Positions 9,240-20,992 are shown, counted from the first letter of the stretch. The stretch: 64,000 nt of DNA from Achromobacter sp. Bel (GCF_012928505.1 NZ_JABBJN010000013.1:59378-123377); one strand, 5' to 3'. Numbers and translations are program-made. Notes: a model not told the origin generated them from the letters alone.

Positions 9240-9554
9240 TCACAGCGGCGACATCGGCGCAACGGCTTCCGGCGGCACGACAGGCGTGGTGCCGTTGACG
9301 GCGGCCTGGACACGGTCCAGTTCGCGGCGCAAGCGCATGGCTTCGCGGCGGCGGCGCATGGCGGCAGGCACGGTCAGCAACAGGCCGAACAGGGCGCCGG
9401 CGACGAATACGACCAGCATCACAACGATCAACGGCACGTCTTGCACGACGTAATCCGCGTAGAACTTCACGGCAACCGGATCGGTGTTCTTCAAGGCGAA
9501 CATCAATACCGCAATAAACACGAGCAATCGCAGGGCCCAGACGAGATAGCGCAT
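9240..9554 (-). CDS. lapA: Lipopolysaccharide assembly protein A
   Basis: A 104-residue inner-membrane protein that works with LapB. It has two predicted membrane helices (about 3-20 and 40-63), then a basic, coiled segment RRRREAMRLRRELDRVQ and a flexible Pro/Val tail. FALKNTDPVAVKFY is the typical LapA/DUF1049 block. The ATG at 9554 is chosen over in-frame upstream codons because GGAG lies about nine bases before it and the first helix then starts at the N-terminus. Confidence 0.92.
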   Translation of the reverse strand: MRYLVWALRLLVFIAVLMFALKNTDPVAVKFYADYVVQDVPLIVVMLVVFVAGALFGLLLTVPAAMRRRREAMRLRRELDRVQAAVNGTTPVVPPEAVAPMSPL

Positions 9555-9659
9555 GACGCATGCTCCAGAGAATTCAAGACTGTCAATTGTAAGCGACGCC
9601 GCAAAGCCGCAAGGAAAAAAAATCCCCACGGGGCGTCCGGCCAGCGCGCCCGCGATCGG

Positions 9660-9693
9660 AAAAAACAAAGCCCCTTGATTTCTCAAGGGGCCT
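9660..9693 (-). terminator. Terminator after ihfB
   Basis: On the minus strand the arms ccccttga and tcaagggg (9671-9690) with a 4-base loop are followed by GCTTTGTTTTTT. It separates rpsA-ihfB from the lapA-lapB-heptose genes. Confidence 0.85.
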
Positions 9694-9737
9694 GTTCTCG
9701 GTCCGATCTGCCCGTAGGCAGCCTATACGCCGATCCG

Positions 9738-10097
9738 TCAATGCATGGCGTGCAAGCTTGCCATGGACGGCATCGGCTCACTCGATCCAGAGGATTGAGC
9801 GTCCTCGTCATTGCCGCCGACCAGGTCTACCCGCTCGCGCAATTCCTTGCCCGCCTTGAAGTGCGGCACCTGTTTACCAGGCACCAGCACTTGTTCGCCG
9901 GATTTCGGATTGCGACCGATTCGGGGAGACCGCTGCGACAACGAGAAGCTGCCAAAACCGCGGATCTCGATGCGCTGACCCGAGGCCAGGGCCTGGGTCA
10001 TTGCATCCAGCACGGTCTTGACCGCGTAATCGGTGTCGCGGGCGGCCAGCTGAGGATAGCGGGCCGCCAAGGCGGCGATCAGCTCCGACTTGGTCAC
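9738..10097 (-). CDS. ihfB: Integration host factor subunit beta
   Basis: DNA-bending nucleoid protein that pairs with IhfA. It has 119 residues. The core (about 1-92) begins [11 protein letters not shown] and carries the beta-arm region [30 protein letters not shown] with the conserved intercalating proline. A 25-residue acidic/Ser-Met tail extends past the usual 94-residue length, as in related Alcaligenaceae. It follows rpsA by three bases, the classical rpsA-ihfB pair. Confidence 0.97.
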   Translation of the reverse strand: MTKSELIAALAARYPQLAARDTDYAVKTVLDAMTQALASGQRIEIRGFGSFSLSQRSPRIGRNPKSGEQVLVPGKQVPHFKAGKELRERVDLVGGNDEDAQSSGSSEPMPSMASLHAMH

Positions 10098-10100
10098 GAA

Positions 10101-11813
10101 TTAACCGTCGTTGCGCTGTTGGTCCAGCTTGGCCTTCAGCAGCGCGCCGAGGTTGGTGGTGCCGGACGAAGCGCTGGCGTCGGACATGCGCTGGATCGTG
10201 TCGGCGGTCTCGGCGTTGTCGCGGGCCTTGATCGACAGTTGGATCGAACGCGTCTTGCGGTCGATGTTGACGATCATGGCTTCGATGTTTTCGCCGGCGT
10301 TCAGAACGGTGGTGGCATCTTCAACGCGACCCGAGGAGATCTCGGAAGCGCGCAGGTAGCCTTCAACGTCCACGGACAGCGTAACAACAGCGCCCTTGGC
10401 TTCGACGGACTTGATGGTGCCCGGAACGACGGCGCCCTTGTCAAACGTGGCGACGAAGTTGTTGAAGGGGTCGCCTTCCAGCTGCTTGATACCCAGCGAG
10501 ATGCGCTCCTTGTCGGTATCGATGCCCAGAACCACGGCTTCGATCTCGTCGCCCTTCTTGAAGTTGCGCACGGCTTCTTCGCCCGTTTCCGTCCACGACA
10601 GGTCGGACAGGTGAACCAGGCCGTCGATGCCGCCAGGCAGACCGACGAACACGCCGAAGTCGGTGATCGACTTGATGGCGCCGCGGACCTTATCGCCGCG
10701 CTTGAAGTTCGTGGCGAACTCTTCCCACGGGTTCTGACGGCACTGCTTCATGCCCAGCGAGATACGACGACGGTCTTCGTCGATTTCCAGGACCATGACT
10801 TCGACTTCTTCGCCCAGGGTAACAACCTTGCGCGGGTCGACGTTCTTGTTGGTCCAGTCCATTTCGGAGACGTGAACCAGGCCTTCGATGCCGGCTTCGA
10901 CTTCGACGAACGCGCCGTAGTCGGTCAGGTTCGTGACCTTACCGAACAGGCGGGTGCCTTGCGGGTAGCGGCGAGCCAGGCCCACCCACGGATCTTCGCC
11001 CAGCTGCTTGACGCCCAGCGAGACGCGGCTCTTTTCCTGGTCGAACTTGAGGACCTTGGCTTCGACTTCCTGACCCACTTGCAGGACTTCGGACGGGTGA
11101 CGCACGCGGCGCCATGCCATGTCGGTGATGTGCAGCAGGCCGTCGATACCGCCCAGGTCAACGAACGCGCCGTAGTCGGTGATGTTCTTGACCACGCCCT
11201 TGACCACGGCACCTTCGTGCAGGGTTTCGAGCAGCTTTTGACGCTCTTCGCCCATGCTGGCTTCCAGCACTTGGCGACGCGACAGCACAACGTTGTTGCG
11301 CTTGCGGTCGAGCTTGATGACCTTGAATTCGAGGGTCTTGCCTTCGTACGGGGTGGTGTCCTTGACCGGACGCAGATCCACCAGCGAACCCGGCAGGAAC
11401 GCGCGGATGCCGTTGGTCATGACGGTCAGGCCGCCCTTCACCTTGCCGGTGATGGTGCCGGTAACCAGCTCGCCGTTTTCCAGGGCCTTTTCCAGTTGCA
11501 GCCAGGCCGACAGGCGCTTGGCGCGGTCACGCGACAGGATCGTGTCGCCGTAGCCGTTTTCCAGGGAATCGATGGCCACCGAGACGAAATCGCCGGGTTG
11601 CACTTCGAGCTCGCCCTGGTCGTTCAGGAACTCTTCCAGGGGGATCAGCGCTTCGGACTTCAGGCCGGCGTTGACGACGACGAAATTATGGTCGACGCGC
11701 ACGACTTCGGCGCTGATGACCTCGCCGGACTTCATGTCCTGGCTCTTGAGGCTTTGTGCGAAAAGGTCGGCGAAGCTTTCGCCGCCGGTGGCGGTAGTGG
11801 AAACGGAAGACAT
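10101..11813 (-). CDS. rpsA: 30S ribosomal protein S1
   Basis: mRNA-binding ribosomal protein needed for initiation on weak ribosome-binding sites. It has 570 residues with six S1 repeats; the repeats with [27 protein letters not shown] and [14 protein letters not shown] are clear. The start chosen is ATG 11813 ([14 protein letters not shown]), which matches the usual betaproteobacterial N-terminus; ATG 11828 is in frame five codons upstream. Neither has a good Shine-Dalgarno sequence, as is common for autoregulated rpsA. The 235-bp gap upstream to cmk is long enough for its own promoter. Confidence 0.97.
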   Translation of the reverse strand: MSSVSTTATGGESFADLFAQSLKSQDMKSGEVISAEVVRVDHNFVVVNAGLKSEALIPLEEFLNDQGELEVQPGDFVSVAIDSLENGYGDTILSRDRAKRLSAWLQLEKALENGELVTGTITGKVKGGLTVMTNGIRAFLPGSLVDLRPVKDTTPYEGKTLEFKVIKLDRKRNNVVLSRRQVLEASMGEERQKLLETLHEGAVVKGVVKNITDYGAFVDLGGIDGLLHITDMAWRRVRHPSEVLQVGQEVEAKVLKFDQEKSRVSLGVKQLGEDPWVGLARRYPQGTRLFGKVTNLTDYGAFVEVEAGIEGLVHVSEMDWTNKNVDPRKVVTLGEEVEVMVLEIDEDRRRISLGMKQCRQNPWEEFATNFKRGDKVRGAIKSITDFGVFVGLPGGIDGLVHLSDLSWTETGEEAVRNFKKGDEIEAVVLGIDTDKERISLGIKQLEGDPFNNFVATFDKGAVVPGTIKSVEAKGAVVTLSVDVEGYLRASEISSGRVEDATTVLNAGENIEAMIVNIDRKTRSIQLSIKARDNAETADTIQRMSDASASSGTTNLGALLKAKLDQQRNDG

Positions 11814-12002
11814 GGGGTTGAAATCCATTGGGCCGAAATGGCCGTTAAGAACACACCGCAGCGGATTGCCCGCCACAGTGGAGTCAAAATACCTGTCTGC
11901 CGGTTTGCCCTGCGGGGTGTCCCGTGGGGGTTGCGCCTGGCTAGAACAGGGCCTAATCAAAAAATCAAATGGGACTGGCGAACATCGCGTTCAGGAGCAT
12001 CG

Positions 12003-12060
12003 CTTTCAGGCTCGGGTTTCAGACTTTCGCCTTTCAGACCTACGCCTTTCAGACTTTCGC
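12003..12060. repeat. 15-bp imperfect tandem repeats overlapping the end of cmk
   Basis: Three direct 15-base units (12016-12030, 12031-12045, 12046-12060) read as variants of ctttcagactttcgc, with a degenerate 13-base copy at 12003-12015 and a TTCAGGAGC remnant just before it. The unit at 12046-12060 contains the last codons and TGA stop of cmk, so the stop region itself seems to have been duplicated outward. Confidence 0.75.
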
Positions 12061-12741
12061 CTGCGCTTGCTGCCAGAAATCCAGTATTGCCTGCACCGTC
12101 TCTGCAATCGTCAAATCAGACGAATCCAGCACGTGTGCATCTGCTGCAGGAGCCAACGGGGCAGTCGCCCGTTCGGTGTCGCGGGCGTCCCGCTCGCGCA
12201 TGTCTCGCAGAAGGTCATCTAGATTAGCAGAAATTCCCTTTTCGATCAACTGCTTACGCCGCCTCTCCGCCCGGGCGACCACGTCGGCGACCAGGAACAC
12301 CTTCAGGGACGCATCCGGGAACACCACCGTGCCCATGTCGCGGCCGTCCGCCACCAGGCCGGGGGGCACGCGAAAAGCCCGCTGGCGCTCAAGCAGCGCC
12401 CGGCGCACACCGGGGAACGCCGCCACGCGGGAGGCGAAATTGCCCACTTCCTCGCGGCGGATGTCGTGGCCGACATCGGCGCCTTCCAGGTATACATGGG
12501 GGCCATCGAAGCGCACGTCCAGCGTTTCGGCCACGCGAGCCACGCCCGCCTCGTCGTCAGCGGCGACGCCCTGCTTGATGGCGGCCAGCGCGGTCAGGCG
12601 GTACAACGCGCCGCTGTCCAGCACGTCCCAGCCCAAGGCTTTGGCGACGCGATGCGCCACGGTGCCCTTGCCCGAAGCGGTGGGACCGTCGATCGTAATG
12701 ACGGCGGCCAGGGGAAAATCAGTTGAAGAAGTCAAAGTCAT
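12049..12741 (-). CDS. cmk: Cytidylate kinase
   Basis: Phosphorylates CMP and dCMP with ATP. It has 230 residues. The P-loop is in [13 protein letters not shown] near the N-terminus, followed by [11 protein letters not shown] and the CMP-site motif [15 protein letters not shown]; the C-terminal Arg-rich lid is [17 protein letters not shown]. It sits between aroA (11 bp upstream) and rpsA in the conserved order. Its stop codon lies inside a tandem repeat that spills into the downstream gap. Confidence 0.96.
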   Translation of the reverse strand: MTLTSSTDFPLAAVITIDGPTASGKGTVAHRVAKALGWDVLDSGALYRLTALAAIKQGVAADDEAGVARVAETLDVRFDGPHVYLEGADVGHDIRREEVGNFASRVAAFPGVRRALLERQRAFRVPPGLVADGRDMGTVVFPDASLKVFLVADVVARAERRRKQLIEKGISANLDDLLRDMRERDARDTERATAPLAPAADAHVLDSSDLTIAETVQAILDFWQQAQAKV

Positions 12742-12752
12742 GGGTTTTTTCG

Positions 12753-14075
12753 CTAGGCCGATACCAGGCCCGCGTAGACATCAAAGTAACCCGGGAACGT
12801 CTTGCTGACACAACCCGGATCCAGGATTCGAACCGCTGCCGGGCCAAAAGCCGCCAGCGAAAAGCACATGGCCATGCGGTGGTCGTCCCAGGTGCCGATG
12901 TGCGCGTCGCGCCAGGCGTCCTGCGCCGGCGGGATGACGCGCAACCAATCCGGCCCCGATTCCACCTGGGCACCCAGCTTTTCCAGCTCGGTCTGCATGG
13001 CGTGGATGCGGTCGGTTTCCTTCACACGCCAGCTGCCGATGTTGCGCAGGCGGCACGGGCCGTCCGCGTACAGGGCCAGGGCCGCCGCCGTCATCGCCGC
13101 GTCGGGAATCAGGTTGAAATCGGTGTCGAATGCCTTCAGGCGTGCGCCGTCGGCCACCCGCACGCCGGTCACTTCGATCCAATCCGGGCCGTAGGCCACC
13201 TTGGCGCCCATGTGCGCCAGCGTGTCGGCGAAGGCGACGTCGCCCTGGATGCTGTCGGCGCCTACGCCGGTCACGCGCAAGGGACCGCCGCCGATCGCGC
13301 CCAGCGCCAGGAAATAAGATGCCGTGGAGGCATCGCCTTCCACCGCGATCCGGCCGGGACTGCGATAGCCGGCGCCGCCGTCGATCACGAAGCGGCTCCA
13401 GCCGTCGCGCCGCACCTGTACGCCGAAGCGCGCCATCAGGTTGAGCGTGATTTCGATGTAGGGCTTGGAGATCAGCTCGCCCACCACTTCGATGGTGACG
13501 GGCTTGCCGCTGCCGCCCGCCTGCAGGGGCGCGGCCAACAGCAAGGCGGTCAGGAACTGGCTGGACACCGACCCCTGCACGCGCGTCACGGCGTCCGCGG
13601 CGATCTCGCCTCGGCCGATATGCAGCGGCGGATAGCCCGGCTGGCCGAGGTAGTCGACCCGCGCGCCCAGCGCGTTCAAGGCGTCCGCCAGGTCGCCGAT
13701 GGGCCGCTCGTGCATGCGCGGCACCCCGGACAAGCGGTAATCGCCCCCCATGAGGGCGAGGGCGGCGGTCAGGGGACGGATCGCGGTGCCGGCGTTGCCC
13801 ATGAAGAGGTCGGCGCTTTCCACCGGGAATCGGCGCACGCCCTCGACGGTGACGCAGCCAGCCTCAAGGTCCGACACCTGCACGCCCAACTGGCGCAACG
13901 CGGCCAGCATGACGCGCGTATCGTCGGAATCCAACAGGCCGGTGATGACGGTCGTGCCCTCGGCAATCGCCGACAGCAGCAGCACGCGGTTGGAAATGCT
14001 CTTGGAACCCGGCAAGGCGATCACGCCCTGCGCTTGCCGCACGCGCGGCAGGTCCAGATAAGGCAAAGCGCCCAT
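12753..14075 (-). CDS. aroA: 3-phosphoshikimate 1-carboxyvinyltransferase (EPSP synthase, class I type)
   Basis: Sixth step of the shikimate pathway: joins PEP to shikimate-3-phosphate. It has 440 residues. [16 protein letters not shown] is the N-terminal signature, and [17 protein letters not shown] the PEP-site block, in the form usual for class I enzymes. The C-terminal [14 protein letters not shown] block is present. The start at 14075 is supported by AAGGAG about nine bases upstream and lies 5 bp after the tyrA stop. Confidence 0.96.
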   Translation of the reverse strand: MGALPYLDLPRVRQAQGVIALPGSKSISNRVLLLSAIAEGTTVITGLLDSDDTRVMLAALRQLGVQVSDLEAGCVTVEGVRRFPVESADLFMGNAGTAIRPLTAALALMGGDYRLSGVPRMHERPIGDLADALNALGARVDYLGQPGYPPLHIGRGEIAADAVTRVQGSVSSQFLTALLLAAPLQAGGSGKPVTIEVVGELISKPYIEITLNLMARFGVQVRRDGWSRFVIDGGAGYRSPGRIAVEGDASTASYFLALGAIGGGPLRVTGVGADSIQGDVAFADTLAHMGAKVAYGPDWIEVTGVRVADGARLKAFDTDFNLIPDAAMTAAALALYADGPCRLRNIGSWRVKETDRIHAMQTELEKLGAQVESGPDWLRVIPPAQDAWRDAHIGTWDDHRMAMCFSLAAFGPAAVRILDPGCVSKTFPGYFDVYAGLVSA

Positions 14076-14080
14076 GTCAG

Positions 14081-14983
14081 CTACTCCTTGCGCCAGTTGC
14101 GGCGCGCCTCGGCCGCCGTCTCCAGCAGCGCCAGCAACACCGCATCGTCGCCATCGGCGATCGCGCGTTCGGCGCGATCCAGGACGGCGCGCACATCGGC
14201 AAGCTCGGCCAGCATCGCATCGCGATTGGATAGGAAGATATCGCGCCACATCTCCGGCGAGCCCGCCGCGATGCGCGTGAAATCACGAAAACCGCTGCCG
14301 GCCAGGTCCAGTCGTGTACGGGCGTCGGCAGCCGTGGCCACCTGTTCCATATAGACCGCCGACAGCAGGTGCGGAAGATGGCTGACCGAGGCCAGCAGCC
14401 GGTCGTGCGCTCCGGCGTCCATGTCGATCACGTTGGCACCGCAAGCCTGCCAGGCACGGCGCACCAGATCGGCCGACGCCGCGCTGTTTTCGGCAAGCGG
14501 CGTCAGGATGACGGTGCGCCCGCGGTACAGGCAGGGATCGGCGGCGTCCGGCCCGGTGCGCTCGGCGCCCGCGATCGGGTGCCCGGGTACAAAGCGCCCG
14601 ATGCTGTCTCCCAGCGCCTCGCGCGCCGCCTCGACGACTTCTGCCTTGGTGCTGCCCGCATCGGTCAACACCGTGGCGGCGCCCAGATGCGGCAACATCC
14701 GCGCCAGCACGTTCTTCAGGCCGCCGACGGGCGTGGACAGCAGGATCAGGTCAGCGCGAGCCGCCGCGCCTTCGGCGCTGACGGCCTCGTCGATCAAGCC
14801 CAGCTCGACCGCGCGTGCAAGCGACGACGCATTGCGCCCCACGCCCAGCACCCGGCCCACCTGCCCCGCCTGACGCAAAGCCGCCGCGAAAGACCCTCCG
14901 ATCAGGCCTACGCCCACGACGGCCAATACAGGAATCAGGGGGCCAGCGGCCCCCTGATCGGTAGAAGGTAACGCGTCGTTCAT
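14081..14983 (-). CDS. tyrA: Prephenate/arogenate dehydrogenase
   Basis: Oxidatively decarboxylates prephenate (or arogenate) in tyrosine synthesis. It has 300 residues: an N-terminal NAD(P)-binding Rossmann fold with [16 protein letters not shown] and the PDH domain with [10 protein letters not shown] and [12 protein letters not shown]. It is a stand-alone dehydrogenase without a chorismate mutase domain. The ATG at 14983 overlaps the hisC stop by four bases; the open frame continues upstream but would run inside hisC. Confidence 0.94.
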   Translation of the reverse strand: MNDALPSTDQGAAGPLIPVLAVVGVGLIGGSFAAALRQAGQVGRVLGVGRNASSLARAVELGLIDEAVSAEGAAARADLILLSTPVGGLKNVLARMLPHLGAATVLTDAGSTKAEVVEAAREALGDSIGRFVPGHPIAGAERTGPDAADPCLYRGRTVILTPLAENSAASADLVRRAWQACGANVIDMDAGAHDRLLASVSHLPHLLSAVYMEQVATAADARTRLDLAGSGFRDFTRIAAGSPEMWRDIFLSNRDAMLAELADVRAVLDRAERAIADGDDAVLLALLETAAEARRNWRKE

Positions 14984-16101
14984 GCGGACAGAATGGCGGT
15001 CAGGGCGTCGATGAAACGTGCGTTCTCTTGCGGCAGGCCGATGGACACGCGCAGCCATTCGGGCAGGCCGTCACCGGCCACCGGACGCACGATCACGCCC
15101 CGCTTGAGCAGTTCCAGGTTGATGCGCGGCGCATCGCCCACATGCACCAGCACGAAATTGCCGTAGCTGGGCACGTAGCGCAGCTTCAGGCGGTCGAACG
15201 CCTCGCACAATTGCGCCTTGCCCGATTTGTTCGAGGCATACGCCTCTTCCAGGTAGGCGGCGTCGCCCAGCGCGGCGATCGCCGCGGCCTGGGCGAGCGT
15301 GTTCACGTTGAACGGTTGGCGCACGCGGTTCAGCAGGTCGGTCAACGGCGGCTGCGCCACCGAGAAACCCACGCGCAGGCCCGCCAGGCCATAGGCTTTG
15401 GAGAACGTGCGCGAGATGATCAGGTTCGGGAAACGGCGGGCCAGCGCGGTGCTGTCGAAGCGGTGTTCCGGATCCAGGTACTCGTTGTAGGCCTCGTCCA
15501 GCACCACGGTGACGCGGTCGCCGTGAGCGGCCTGGACGCGTTCCAGGAACGAGGCGACCTTGTCGCCCGGCACGAAGGTGCCGGTCGGATTGTTGGGATT
15601 GGCGATGAACAGCAGGCGCGTGTCGTCGGCAATCGCATCGAACATCGCATCCAGGTCATGGCCGTAATCTTGCGCCGGCACTACGATGTGGCGTGCGCCG
15701 CGCGCTTGCGTGGCCAGGCGGTACACCGCGAACGAGTGCTGCGCATACACCGCCGACGCGCCCGGCTCGAGCAGGGCCAGCGCGGCGATTTCCAGGATGT
15801 CGTTCGAACCGTTGCCCAGCGTGATCCAGCTCATCGGCACGCCATAGCGTTCCGCCAGCGCCGCTTTCAGGTCGAAACCGTTGGGATCGGGATAGCGGGC
15901 CAGCGACTCGGCCGCGGCCAGCATGGCTGTGCGCGCCGACTTCGGCATGCCCAGCGGGTTTTCGTTGGATGCCAGCTTGACGATACCGGCCGGATCCAGC
16001 CCGAACTCGCGGGCCAGTTCTTCAATGGGCTTGCCCGCCTGGTAAGGCGCGATGGCGCTGACGTGCGCGGGAGCAACGAGGGGCTTGGATGCGGTGGTCA
16101 T
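14980..16101 (-). CDS. hisC: Histidinol-phosphate/aromatic aminotransferase
   Basis: PLP-dependent class I/II aminotransferase of 373 residues. KLASNENPLGMPKSA marks the HisC subfamily and SRTFSKAYGLAGLRVG holds the PLP lysine. Its place between pheA and tyrA suggests that it transaminates phenylpyruvate and hydroxyphenylpyruvate as well as, or instead of, imidazole-acetol phosphate; this is inferred from context. It overlaps tyrA by four bases and lies 13 bp after pheA. Confidence 0.92.
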   Translation of the reverse strand: MTTASKPLVAPAHVSAIAPYQAGKPIEELAREFGLDPAGIVKLASNENPLGMPKSARTAMLAAAESLARYPDPNGFDLKAALAERYGVPMSWITLGNGSNDILEIAALALLEPGASAVYAQHSFAVYRLATQARGARHIVVPAQDYGHDLDAMFDAIADDTRLLFIANPNNPTGTFVPGDKVASFLERVQAAHGDRVTVVLDEAYNEYLDPEHRFDSTALARRFPNLIISRTFSKAYGLAGLRVGFSVAQPPLTDLLNRVRQPFNVNTLAQAAAIAALGDAAYLEEAYASNKSGKAQLCEAFDRLKLRYVPSYGNFVLVHVGDAPRINLELLKRGVIVRPVAGDGLPEWLRVSIGLPQENARFIDALTAILSA

Positions 16102-16114
16102 GGTGTGTGGGGGC

Positions 16115-17200
16115 TCACGGCGCCGGGTAGGAACCCAGCACTTTCAGGTAGGCGACCTGCGCCTGCAAGGCGGCAAGGGCGCGCTCGACGTTCGGGTCAT
16201 TGCGGTGACCCAGGACGTCAACGTAGAAATAGTATTCCCATTGGCCGGTGCGCGCGGGGCGCGACTCGAAGCGCGTCATGGACACGCCATTGGCCGCCAG
16301 CGGGGCCAGCATTTCATAAACGGCGCCCGCGCGGTTCGGCACGGCCAGGATCAGGCTGGTCTTGTCCTTGCCGCTGACCAACGGCTGGATGTTGCCGATG
16401 GCCAGGAAGCGGGTGCGGTTGTGCGGATCGTCCTGGATGCCGGCCGCGACGACCTGCAGGTTCCAGGCGGGCGCGGCCACTTCGCCGGCGATCGCCGCGA
16501 TGGCCGGATCGCCCGCTGCCGCCCGCGCCGCCTCGGAATTGCTGGAGGCAGCCACGCGTTCAAGGTCGGGATAGTTGCGCGTCAGCCAGCCCTGGCACTG
16601 GGCCAATGCCTGCGGATGCGCGGAAATGGCCTTGATGCCGTCCATGCCTCCCGATTGGGTCATCAAGCAATGGCGAATCACCAGCGAGCGTTCACCCAGG
16701 ATCGTCAGCGGGGTATTGAGCAATAAGTCCAGGCTGCGATTGACGGCGCCTTCGGTGGAGTTCTCCACCGGCACCATACCCACGTCCGCCTGGCCGCCTT
16801 CGACCGCACGAAAGACCTCGTCGAACGAGGCGCACGGCAGCTTCTGCACGGCGTGGCCGAAATGCTCCAGCGCGGCCTGCTCGGAAAACGAGCCCTGCGG
16901 CCCCAGGTACGCCACGGTCATGCCGCGTTCCAGGCCGCGGCAGGCCGAGATGATCTCGGTCCAGACCGACGCCACGCCCGCGTTCGGGAACGGGCCGGGA
17001 TTGAGCTGCTGCAAGCGGCGGATGACTTCGGCTTCGCGTTCGGGGCGCAACACGGGGCCGTCGGCTTGCGCCGCATGCTTGGCCTCGCCCACTTCCAACG
17101 CGGCGCGGGCGCGCTGCGACAGCAGGTCGAGGATCTGCGCGTCCAACGCATCGATGCGTTCTCGCAAGGGACGCAGCTTGCGCTGCAGGTCTTCATCCAT
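16115..17200 (-). CDS. pheA: Bifunctional chorismate mutase/prephenate dehydratase (P-protein)
   Basis: Makes prephenate and then phenylpyruvate for phenylalanine synthesis. It has 361 residues: an N-terminal AroQ chorismate mutase (about 5-90, with [16 protein letters not shown]), a prephenate dehydratase domain starting at [15 protein letters not shown], and a C-terminal ACT domain where phenylalanine binds ([19 protein letters not shown]). The dehydratase ESRP element is present as FESRPAR. Feedback control by Phe is expected from the ACT domain. The start overlaps serC by eight bases. Confidence 0.96.
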   Translation of the reverse strand: MDEDLQRKLRPLRERIDALDAQILDLLSQRARAALEVGEAKHAAQADGPVLRPEREAEVIRRLQQLNPGPFPNAGVASVWTEIISACRGLERGMTVAYLGPQGSFSEQAALEHFGHAVQKLPCASFDEVFRAVEGGQADVGMVPVENSTEGAVNRSLDLLLNTPLTILGERSLVIRHCLMTQSGGMDGIKAISAHPQALAQCQGWLTRNYPDLERVAASSNSEAARAAAGDPAIAAIAGEVAAPAWNLQVVAAGIQDDPHNRTRFLAIGNIQPLVSGKDKTSLILAVPNRAGAVYEMLAPLAANGVSMTRFESRPARTGQWEYYFYVDVLGHRNDPNVERALAALQAQVAYLKVLGSYPAP

Positions 17201-18323
17201 AGCGGCGCTCGAATTCCTTCAGGTACTCGACCAGCGCCGACACCCCGGCAAGAGGCACGGCGTTGTAGATGGAGGCGCGCATGCCGCCCACGCTCTTGTG
17301 GCCCTTCAATTGCGTCAGGCCAGCTGCATCGGCGCCTTGCAGGAAGGCGTCGTTGAGGGATTCGTCGCGCAGCACGAACGGCACGTTCATGCGCGAACGT
17401 ACGGGCGCGTGGATGGGATTGCGGTAGAAATTGGTGCTGTCCAGATAGCCGTACAGCAGGTCGGCCTTGGCCTGGTTGGCCGCGTCCATGCCTGCGACGC
17501 CGCCATTGGCCTTGACCCACTTGAACACCAGGCCCGCGACGTAGATCGCGAACGTTGGCGGCGTGTTGTAGCGCGAATGCTCAGCCGCGACGTTGGCGTA
17601 ATCGAAGGCCGACGGGCAGATCGGCAAGGCATGGCCAATCAGGTCGCGGCGGGCGATGACCATGGTCACGCCTGCCGGTCCCGCGTTCTTCTGCGCGCCG
17701 GCATACATCATGCCGCAGCGCGTCACGTCCATGGGACGCGACAGGAAATGCGAGGACGCGTCGACGACCAGCGGCACGTCGGGTGCGCCCAGCGCGGCGG
17801 TGTCGGGCCAGTCCATGAACTCGACGCCGCCGATGGTTTCGTTGCTGCACAGGTGCAGGTAGGCCGATTCCTTGCGTACATTCCAGGTGTCGACCGGCGG
17901 CACCCAGGTCAGTGGCCCCTGCTCGCGACCATCCAGCTGGATGGCCTGCTCGCTGCTTGCCGCGACATGGGTGCTGCCATAGCGCCCGGCTTCCTTGTAC
18001 GAACGCTTGGACCAGTGGCCCGTCACGACGAAGTCGGCGGCCGGCGTGCCGCGGCGCCCCATGAGATTCATGGGAACGATGGCGTTTTCCCCGGAACCCC
18101 CGCCTTGCATGAACATGACGGCGTAGTCGGCGGGCAAGCCCAGCAGATCACGCAGATCCGATTCTGCTTCGTCGCAGATCTGCACGAAATGCTTGCCGCG
18201 ATGGCTCATTTCCATCACGGACATGCCGCTTCCGTGCCAATCCAGCATCTCAGCTGCTGCTTGCTGCAATACCACCTCGGGCAAGGCCGAAGGGCCTGCC
18301 GAGAAGTTCCAGGGGCGGGCCAT
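17193..18323 (-). CDS. serC: Phosphoserine aminotransferase
   Basis: Transaminates 3-phosphohydroxypyruvate to phosphoserine, and also serves pyridoxal phosphate synthesis. It has 376 residues, starting [17 protein letters not shown], the SerC hallmark; the PLP lysine lies in the [12 protein letters not shown] motif. Its start codon shares one base with the gyrA stop codon and it overlaps pheA, so gyrA-serC-pheA are tightly coupled. Confidence 0.97.
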   Translation of the reverse strand: MARPWNFSAGPSALPEVVLQQAAAEMLDWHGSGMSVMEMSHRGKHFVQICDEAESDLRDLLGLPADYAVMFMQGGGSGENAIVPMNLMGRRGTPAADFVVTGHWSKRSYKEAGRYGSTHVAASSEQAIQLDGREQGPLTWVPPVDTWNVRKESAYLHLCSNETIGGVEFMDWPDTAALGAPDVPLVVDASSHFLSRPMDVTRCGMMYAGAQKNAGPAGVTMVIARRDLIGHALPICPSAFDYANVAAEHSRYNTPPTFAIYVAGLVFKWVKANGGVAGMDAANQAKADLLYGYLDSTNFYRNPIHAPVRSRMNVPFVLRDESLNDAFLQGADAAGLTQLKGHKSVGGMRASIYNAVPLAGVSALVEYLKEFERRYG

Positions 18324-20992
18324 TATTGCTCCGTAGGTTCCGTCGAATCCGTCGCTTGCGCGTTACCGTTGCTGTCGTCGCCGCCTTCGTCCTGGCCCTC
18401 TTCGCCCAGGTCGCCGTCGTCGTCCGCATCGCTTTCCACGACACGGCGTACGCCGGACAGCGTGCTGCCGTCATCAACGTTGATCAGCGTAACGCCTTGG
18501 GTTGCGCGGCCCATTTCGCGGATTTCCGCGACACGGGTGCGCACCAGCACGCCGCCAGTGGTGATCAGCATGATCTCGTCGGTCGGATTGACCAGCACCG
18601 CGCCCACGACCTTGCCGTTGCGCGAACTGGTCTGGATCGCGATCATGCCCTTCGTGCCACGGCCATGGCGCGTGTACTCGCCGATCGGGGTGCGCTTGCC
18701 GTAACCGTTTTCGGTAGCGGTCAGCACGGTCTGCGTTTCGTCGCCGGCAACCAGCAGCGCGATGACGGTCTGCGTTTCCTCGAGCATCATGCCGCGCACG
18801 CCGCGGGCGTTGCGGCCCATCGGACGCACGTCGTTTTCGTCGAAGCGGACTGCCTTGCCGGAATCCGAGAACAGCATGACGTCGTGCTTGCCGTCGGTCA
18901 GGTCGGCGCCGATCAGGTAGTCGCCATCGTCAAGGTCGACGGCGATGATGCCGGCCTTGCGCGGGTTGGAGAAGTCGGACAGCGGGGTCTTCTTGACCGT
19001 GCCGCGCGTCGTCGCCATGAAGACGTAATGGTCTTCGCTGAATTCCTTGACCGGCAGCACCACCGTGATCTTCTCGCCGTCAGCCAGCGGGAACATGTTG
19101 ACGATGGGCTTGCCGCGCGAGTTGCGCGTGCCTTGGGGCACTTCCCAGACCTTCAGCCAGTACACGCGGCCGCGGTTCGAGAAGCACAGCAGGAAGTCGT
19201 GCGTGTTGGCGATGAACAACTGGTCGATCCAGTCGTTTTCCTTCATCGCCGTCGCCTGCTTGCCGCGTCCGCCACGCTTTTGCGAGCGGTATTCGGACAA
19301 GGGCTGGCTCTTGATGTAGCCACCGTGCGACAGGGTCACGACCATGTCGGTGGGCGTGATCAGGTCTTCGGTATCGAGCTCGGTCGCATTCATCTCGATT
19401 TCCGAACGGCGCGAGTCCTTCACACCGGTCGAGAACTCGGCCTTGATGGCTTGCAGTTCGTCGGAGATGATCGTCGTGATGCGCTCGGGGCGGGCCAGGA
19501 TGTCGAGCAGGTCAGCGATGGTGGACATGATGTCCTTGTATTCGCCGACAATCTTGTCCTGCTCCAGCCCGGTCAGGCGTTGCAGGCGCATGTTCAGGAT
19601 TTCCTGGGCCTGCGTGTCGCTCAGGCGGTACATGCCGTCGCCCTGAAGGCCGAACTCGGCATCCAGGTCGTCCGGACGGAAAGCCGAACGGCCTCCCGGC
19701 GTATCGCCGTCGGCGCGCGACAGCATTTCGCGCACCAGCGACGAATCCCACGACTTGGCCATCAATTCCTGGCGGGCGACGGGAGGCGTCGGCGCCGCCT
19801 TGATGATCGTGATGAAGTCGTCGATGTTGGCCAGTGCGACGGCCAGGCCTTCCAGCACATGGCCGCGTTCGCGGGCCTTGCGTAGCTGGAACACCGTGCG
19901 GCGCGTGACCACTTCGCGGCGATGCTGCAGGAAATAGTCGATCATCTGCTTCAGGTTGAGCAGGCGGGGCTGGCCGTCGACCAGCGCCACCAGGTTCATC
20001 CCGAAGGTGTCTTGCAGCTGCGTGTTCTTGTACAGGTTGTTCAGCACAACCTCGGGCACCTCGCCGCGCTTGAGCTCGATGACCAGGCGCATGCCGTCCT
20101 TGTCGGACTCGTCGCGAATATCGGAGATGCCTTCGATCTTCTTGTCGTTGACGAGTTCGGCGATACGTTCCTGCAGCGTCTTCTTGTTGACCTGGTAGGG
20201 AATCGCGTCGATCACGATCGCCTGGCGATTGCCCTTCTCCATGTCTTCGAAGTGCGTCTTGGCGCGCATGATGACGCGGCCGCGACCGGTGCGATAGCCT
20301 TCGCGCACGCCGGACATGCCGTAGATGATGCCGCCCGTGGGGAAATCAGGCGCCGGGATGAGCTCGATGAGCTCATCGACCGTGCAGGCCGGATTGCGCA
20401 GGCAGTACAGGCAGCCGTCGACCACTTCCTGGAGGTTGTGTGGCGGAATGTTGGTGGCCATGCCCACCGCGATGCCCGAGCTGCCATTGACCAGCAGGTT
20501 GGGCAGGCGCGACGGCAACAGCAGCGGTTCTTGCTCGCTGCCATCGTAGTTGGGGCCAAAGTCCACCGTTTCCTGGTCGATGTCGGCCAGCAATTCGTGG
20601 GCGATCTTGGCCAGGCGGATTTCGGTATAGCGCATCGCCGCGGCGTTATCGCCGTCGATCGAGCCGAAGTTGCCCTGGCCGTCGACCAGCATGTAGCGCA
20701 TGGAAAAATCCTGCGCCATGCGGACGATGGTGTCGTAGACGGATTGGTCGCCGTGGGGGTGGTACTTACCGATGACGTCCCCGACGATACGCGCCGACTT
20801 CTTGTAGGCGCGGTTCCAATCGTTATTCAGTTCATGCATCGCGTAGAGCACGCGCCGGTGGACGGGTTTCAGCCCGTCCCGCACATCCGGTAGCGCCCGC
20901 CCAACGATCACGCTCATCGCGTAATCGAGGTAACTGCGGCGCATCTCTTCTTCCAGCGAAACCGGAAGCGTCTCCTTGGCAAAGGAATCCAT
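18323..20992 (-). CDS. gyrA: DNA gyrase subunit A
   Basis: Breakage-reunion subunit of gyrase. It has 889 residues. The catalytic tyrosine is Y122 in AAMRYTEIR. The quinolone region reads [16 protein letters not shown], so position 83 (E. coli numbering) is Gln and 87 is Asp. The C-terminal domain has the GyrA-box QKRGGRGK and six beta-pinwheel repeats, then a long acidic tail rich in Asp, Glu and Gly. No Shine-Dalgarno sequence precedes the ATG; the upstream bases on this strand are TTATATAT. First gene of the long leftward block. Confidence 0.98.
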   Translation of the reverse strand: MDSFAKETLPVSLEEEMRRSYLDYAMSVIVGRALPDVRDGLKPVHRRVLYAMHELNNDWNRAYKKSARIVGDVIGKYHPHGDQSVYDTIVRMAQDFSMRYMLVDGQGNFGSIDGDNAAAMRYTEIRLAKIAHELLADIDQETVDFGPNYDGSEQEPLLLPSRLPNLLVNGSSGIAVGMATNIPPHNLQEVVDGCLYCLRNPACTVDELIELIPAPDFPTGGIIYGMSGVREGYRTGRGRVIMRAKTHFEDMEKGNRQAIVIDAIPYQVNKKTLQERIAELVNDKKIEGISDIRDESDKDGMRLVIELKRGEVPEVVLNNLYKNTQLQDTFGMNLVALVDGQPRLLNLKQMIDYFLQHRREVVTRRTVFQLRKARERGHVLEGLAVALANIDDFITIIKAAPTPPVARQELMAKSWDSSLVREMLSRADGDTPGGRSAFRPDDLDAEFGLQGDGMYRLSDTQAQEILNMRLQRLTGLEQDKIVGEYKDIMSTIADLLDILARPERITTIISDELQAIKAEFSTGVKDSRRSEIEMNATELDTEDLITPTDMVVTLSHGGYIKSQPLSEYRSQKRGGRGKQATAMKENDWIDQLFIANTHDFLLCFSNRGRVYWLKVWEVPQGTRNSRGKPIVNMFPLADGEKITVVLPVKEFSEDHYVFMATTRGTVKKTPLSDFSNPRKAGIIAVDLDDGDYLIGADLTDGKHDVMLFSDSGKAVRFDENDVRPMGRNARGVRGMMLEETQTVIALLVAGDETQTVLTATENGYGKRTPIGEYTRHGRGTKGMIAIQTSSRNGKVVGAVLVNPTDEIMLITTGGVLVRTRVAEIREMGRATQGVTLINVDDGSTLSGVRRVVESDADDDGDLGEEGQDEGGDDSNGNAQATDSTEPTEQ

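Noticed and set aside
9441..12227. Very long open frame on the plus strand opposite rpsA and ihfB
   Set aside because: It is antisense to clearly conserved genes, has repetitive Asp/Gln/His/Val-rich composition typical of the complement of GC-rich genes, and no recognisable domain.
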